From Chlorokybus atmophyticus (Eukaryota; Streptophyta; Chlorokybophyceae; Chlorokybales; Chlorokybaceae): a DNA stretch of 64,000 nt. A program made the translations under genes and the position numbers. The notes under the pieces were generated by a model. It had not been told where the DNA came from. It saw only the letters and a program-made list of their open reading frames with translations, and ran no database searches. This document shows, piece after piece, positions 60,040-64,000 of this stretch (positions are counted from its first letter, which is position 1; each line of letters opens with the position of its first letter). Location: contig RHPI01000193.1 in assembly GCA_009103225.1 (NCBI GenBank), forward strand, positions 213,058-277,057, given 5' to 3'.

Positions 60040-63000
60040 ACCGAGTTGCGGTATGAACTGTTATAGACTCAGAAGTTCTAAGTTGAATTAAAACGTGTGC
60101 TCTCATATGTCTTTGATGCAGACTGTAAGCTGCACAGTGAGTTGACTGCTTGAGGACCAGACAATGACCAGAGTGCTGCCAGTTTGCTGTGTTAGTCTCA
60201 CCTCCATGCAGCTCCAGTGGCCTCCCATCTCCAACCTTTGCATACTGCGTGGCCCATTAAGATGCATGGCGTGGCACTTCATGGAGGTCTCTCTTAACAG
60301 CTATTAACAGAAGAAACCTTGATATGAGATATTTCCCATAACATATGCTACATGCAAGGCCGTACTTACTGCATGGAGCCATGCAACAAGCATGGCATCG
60401 CACTTGCCGCCACCGCGACATGGCTTTATCCTGCACTCACTTAGCGCGTTGCACCATATGCTGCGGCGGCGCTCGTGCAATACTTCTTGCATACCGCATG
60501 CTGTGCTCTGATGCACAGAATGTGCACACGTGTACGTCACGTACACTGTACGTGGCACAGTGTACAGCCAGAGCAGATGTCCACAAGCACGTAGTGTGCA
60601 GCGCCAAACCAACGCATAACTAACGCAGTTGGGCAACGAAGTCACTGCGAGACAATCATCACTTTGCTGTTTGCACTGACTTGTGGTATCATGGTATCAA
60701 GCCAGCAGCGCATTACGTGTATCAAAGAGAGATGAGACGAACCTGACTGACTTGCGCAGTCTTACCCAAGGTGCTCACCTCGTAGAGCTCTCGTTAGGGG
60801 GACTCGTTGGAACTCCTGAGTAACTTCTGCACTTTCACACGATAGTGTTTACGCATATGCCTGTGGTGATGGTGAACGGGTATTGTGTACGTGCACTTGG
60901 TATGCTTTACCACCAATCTTTCTGTTGTGAGGTCAAGCAGAAGACTCACGTCATTGGGCCCGCCCACCTGTGAAACATCACCACTTAACCCGGCTTATGC
61001 GTAGCTTGTATAGCGGAACACAGATCGCACCCTCCTACAAACGCATTGATGGCTCTTCGCGGAAACAATGGTGCGTGCAGTGGCCTAGCATTATCATCAG
61101 ATGGACGTCAGGTGTGTCTTTCTGTCAGCTGTATCCAGTGACCAGCTGCTGTGAATGGGCCGAACTCAGCATTCTTCACATCCGAATAAGTCAGTCATGA
61201 GGACAACAGCTTGCGCGAGTCCAGCGGAGCTAAACTCACGTGTTGTTACCCTGCACAGCCCTGAATAAGACAACACGTACTGAGCAGGTGTGCAGTAGTT
61301 TGTATGCACGACACCAATTTGTCAATTGTTAAAAGATACATACAGCAAACATCATCAGTAACCTGGCTATAACCCCTGTGTCCGAGCAGCTCAAAGAAGC
61401 AGTCGACACGGTTCCAAGCCGTACTCTTGTCAAGCAGCACACTGTCACTTAGAGGAGTGGCCAGGCAGCTTATATTTTGCCCATGCACAGCAGCAGCATA
61501 CCTGGTACAACCTTCGGGCAGAGTCAAAACCCGATCGCCAGAGAGTGAGACACATTTCCAATGTGCTTCCTGATTGCATTTGCGCAAGCAAAGGCTGCGG
61601 CGACCGCACGCCTGCATCAGCACCCACGAGTCCCTGTGCTGACCGGGAATGACCACTCACGCACGCTGCGCTTGGCAACAGACAATCACAATGGACAACA
61701 AGTGGCAGTGTTTGCTTACAGCAGCAGGAGAGTTGGCCATACTTGGATTGTGTAGTAGCCACAAAGAAAATCTCTATGCACCGTATGGTAGCAATATGCA
61801 AACACGGGAGAAGACAATGGCTTTGTTTTATTTGCTGACGCTAGGAGCAGCTAACTGCAGCTGTTCCAACGGACTGAAGTATGCTGATTGCTTCATGACA
61901 CGGAAGAAAGATTACTCAGACAGCGGGTCAAGAGTTTTTGAGCTCGACCGAAAGGACTACAGCATTGGCTTGGCACAATTGATGCCAAAACATGACGCGC
62001 CAGTTTGTGCGTGGTGCACTGGCTAGCTTACAGCTTACTCGTGCTTCGACATTGTCGGACAATGCAGCTGCTGCGGATAACGCTGCATGGCATCTCCAGA
62101 TCAGGCCGAGATCCACTTGCAGTAAATTGTATGATGTACTTGCAAGCTAGCTATGCAAGCCCCTGCCATGACACGGCTAGCATGCTTGCCACATTATAGC
62201 GAGCCAGCAGCCCAGCAATGCAGAGCATGAGGTACTGATATGCATTATCGCGAGACATTGCACCCTGACCTTGCACAAACGACCACACTGTGTGCATGCT
62301 TGTGCAGTGCAGTTGTCCAAGCACGTGCTTGAACAACTGCGCAAAGCATCCTTACGCTGTCAATGCTTGTACCGTCACGGTTGCGCGGTGATCGCCGGTC
62401 GACACATGCGATGATAGGCAGCTGACAACTCCACTGTGTTTAGCAAATTGGGCAGCATGCATAGTGTGCGCCCAGCGGGAAGCTTTCTCATATGACGAAC
62501 AGCTTCGAAAGGGGATGAGTAGAAGCAGCGCTGCAAGCCCTATTGCAAAGCGCTGAACAGCACGACCATGCTGGTGACCGACTAGCTGACTAATACAACG
62601 GCTTGACCACTGCTCCTATCCCCTCTTATATTCATGATGGTTTGTTCCAAGTACTCACCTGTACAAACAACCGCAGCACAATATGACGCAACGCACTGCT
62701 GTCGTGGGACGGCTGCATTGCACGTAGACCAAGCTAGCCGAAGCATCTCTCATACTGTGGTGCGGCACTGCGGCAGTGCCGCACCAATCCTCCACAATAG
62801 TACCAGGAAGAGGCCCCATCAACAAGCACACTCTTGTACTGGCATGCACACCTGTCTATCCCCACGCTGCCAGTTGCGAAGCCCTTGCCATCCACCGCCT
62901 GCGCCACCGCAGCTGTGCTGTGCTGCTGAGGGAGCAGCAGCACAGCACAGCTCTGGGCAAGCTACTGTGTGAAAGCAGCACAGCTACGGTGGCGGCGACG

Positions 63001-63480
63001 GAGGAGGCGGCGGAGGGGGAGGAGGTTGTGGCAGCTGTCGGCGATTGCTGTGGACTATTATTCGAGCAGCAGGTTTGCAGGAATTTCAAGCCTTAGCAGG
63101 ACTGAGCCTGGGTCACTCTGCGGAGCTGGACGGCAAGGCATGAGTGTGGCCTGCTCACTTCTGGGCTGAAAAGGTAGCTTGGCCTCAAGCTTCAGCAAGC
63201 TCAAGCAGGAGCTGCTGAGTGCTTAAGCGACAAAATTCACTATTGTAGTCTCTTGTCAAGTGTTCGGCTTGAGAGATCCAGCAAGCTCCAGCAATCGCAG
63301 CTTGTAATATTGTTTGATATGTGCTGCTGCTGCTGCTGCTGCGTTTTGCATGTTGAGCATGCTGTAGGCGTATCCTGGTGACTCTGTTGTCGTTGGTGCT
63401 GGTGTCGTTGTTGTTGTTGTTGTTGTTGTTGCCTCCTCATTGTTATTGGCACGCACCCGCCTACTGCATGAGGCGGGGAG
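60040..63480. other. Spacer with possible unassigned minus-strand exons
   Basis: Minus-strand stretches at about 61560-61370 and 62345-62200 look coding, have no internal stops and the first ends at a possible donor (CAG|GTTACT), so a minus-strand gene may lie between 61.2 and 62.4 kb. I recognise no domain and cannot build the model. An imperfect CACGTGTACG inverted repeat lies near 60520-60560. Trinucleotide runs (GGCGGC type near 62985-63030; CTG near 63320-63345; GTT near 63405-63432) mark the right part, probably the promoter or leader of the next gene. Confidence 0.4.
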
Positions 63481-63939
63481 ATGAAGGTGTCGGCAACGTC
63501 GCAGCGCGGCGTGCAGTACATTGCCTTGAACCTGAAGTGCAGGCGATTACGGTATGACGAAGCGGCATACTGTCTGCGGTTGGTGAATACGCTAGTGCTT
63601 CACCACTCAACGGGTGGGATACTGGACAAAGTGCGACATGCATGTACGTGCGTGCATGCGCGCGTGTATGAGCTCATGTACCTAAGCGAGGACACGCGCA
63701 CGTGCATGCAGGCATACAGATGCACATGCTCGTGTGTGCGTGTGCACCTGCATGCACTACACACGCACCCACGTGCATGTGCGTCTATGCAATTGCCGAG
63801 GGGACTGAGAACACTACCAACATTGCAGGCTTTGCCCCAGTTGCAGCAGGACGGTGCAACCATGGAAGTCGTGCGTGATGTGGCTGGCAGCGTGGAACGG
63901 CTCGCTAGCAAATGCACAGCTGAGCTGAGACACGATCAG
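63481..63939 (+). CDS. 5' part of an unrecognised gene running off the window
   Basis: Two exons join in phase 0: 63481-63630 (starting MKVSATSQRGVQYIALNL) and 63829-63939 (starting ALPQLQQDGATMEVVRDV and ending at a donor after RHDQ). Together they give 87 residues rich in helix-forming, charged sequence. The intron between them contains a long alternating purine-pyrimidine tract, like introns of the other genes here. I do not recognise the family; the rest of the gene lies beyond the window. Confidence 0.5.
63640..63790. repeat. Alternating purine-pyrimidine tract in an intron
   Basis: Sequence of the GTGCGTGCATGCGCGCGTGT type with several further blocks (CACGTGCATGCA, GTGTGTGCGTGTGCA). 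No fixed repeat unit. It occupies most of the intron of the last gene. Confidence 0.7.
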
Positions 63940-63944
63940 GTGGA

Positions 63945-63948
<4 letters not shown>

Positions 63949-64000
<52 letters not shown>
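63949..64000 (+). repeat. CT dinucleotide microsatellite
   Basis: Pure CT repeats run to the end of the window, just inside the intron that follows the second exon of the last gene. Confidence 0.95.

Overview
The window is eukaryotic nuclear DNA, most probably from a green alga or another member of the green lineage. The evidence is: intron-dense protein genes with short exons (at least 55 inferable introns), a phytocyanin-type cupredoxin, a plant-type bHLH-ACT transcription factor, a PIRL/SHOC2-like leucine-rich-repeat protein, a ycf45/SpoIIIAA-like ATPase, and telo-box motifs (AAACCCTAA) in front of two genes. I cannot name the species. All gene models were built by hand from splice signals and reading-phase continuity; none has been tested against transcripts.

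Layout. 1-4.6 kb: no recognisable gene. 4.6-7.0 kb: repeat arrays and a decayed CACTA/tnp2-like DNA transposon on the minus strand. 8.16-11.98 kb: a broken Ty3/gypsy LTR retrotransposon (Gag, protease, part of reverse transcriptase). 12-19 kb: further degenerate repetitive DNA, including a ~60-bp minisatellite. 19.2-23.2 kb (+): an 11-exon type II membrane glycosyltransferase with a Fringe/GT31-like domain and an extra C-terminal domain. 25.5-26.5 kb: a cluster of miniature LTR elements (TRIM-like, 79-bp LTRs) in tandem and inverted order. 27.9-32.0 kb (+): a bHLH-ACT factor with two candidate exons for the same half of its basic region. 33.4 kb: a 239-base G run next to an N, probably an assembly artefact. 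34.9-37.1 kb (+): a secreted phytocyanin-like protein. 37.8-39.1 kb (-): ribosomal protein eS17. 40.0-42.5 kb (+): the DUSP12/YVH1 phosphatase, head-to-head with eS17. 45.2-56.0 kb (-): a tandem duplication of an unusual fusion gene (dsRBD-like region, RNase D/EXD1-like pseudo-exonuclease, ycf45/SpoIIIAA-like AAA ATPase). The copy near 52-56 kb can be read through, whereas the copy at 45-49 kb carries many disabling lesions. 57.2-60.0 kb (+): an LRR gene broken by three single-base frame changes. 63.5 kb to the end (+): the start of an unrecognised gene, then a CT microsatellite.

Functional links are limited, as expected in a eukaryotic genome. The clearest is the divergent eS17-DUSP12 pair: one encodes a 40S protein, the other belongs to a family that acts in late 60S assembly. 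The most unusual object is the duplicated pseudo-exonuclease/AAA ATPase fusion. Its exonuclease active-site acids are replaced in both copies while the P-loop ATPase motifs are intact in the readable copy, which suggests an RNA- or nucleic-acid-binding adaptor joined to a ring-type ATPase.
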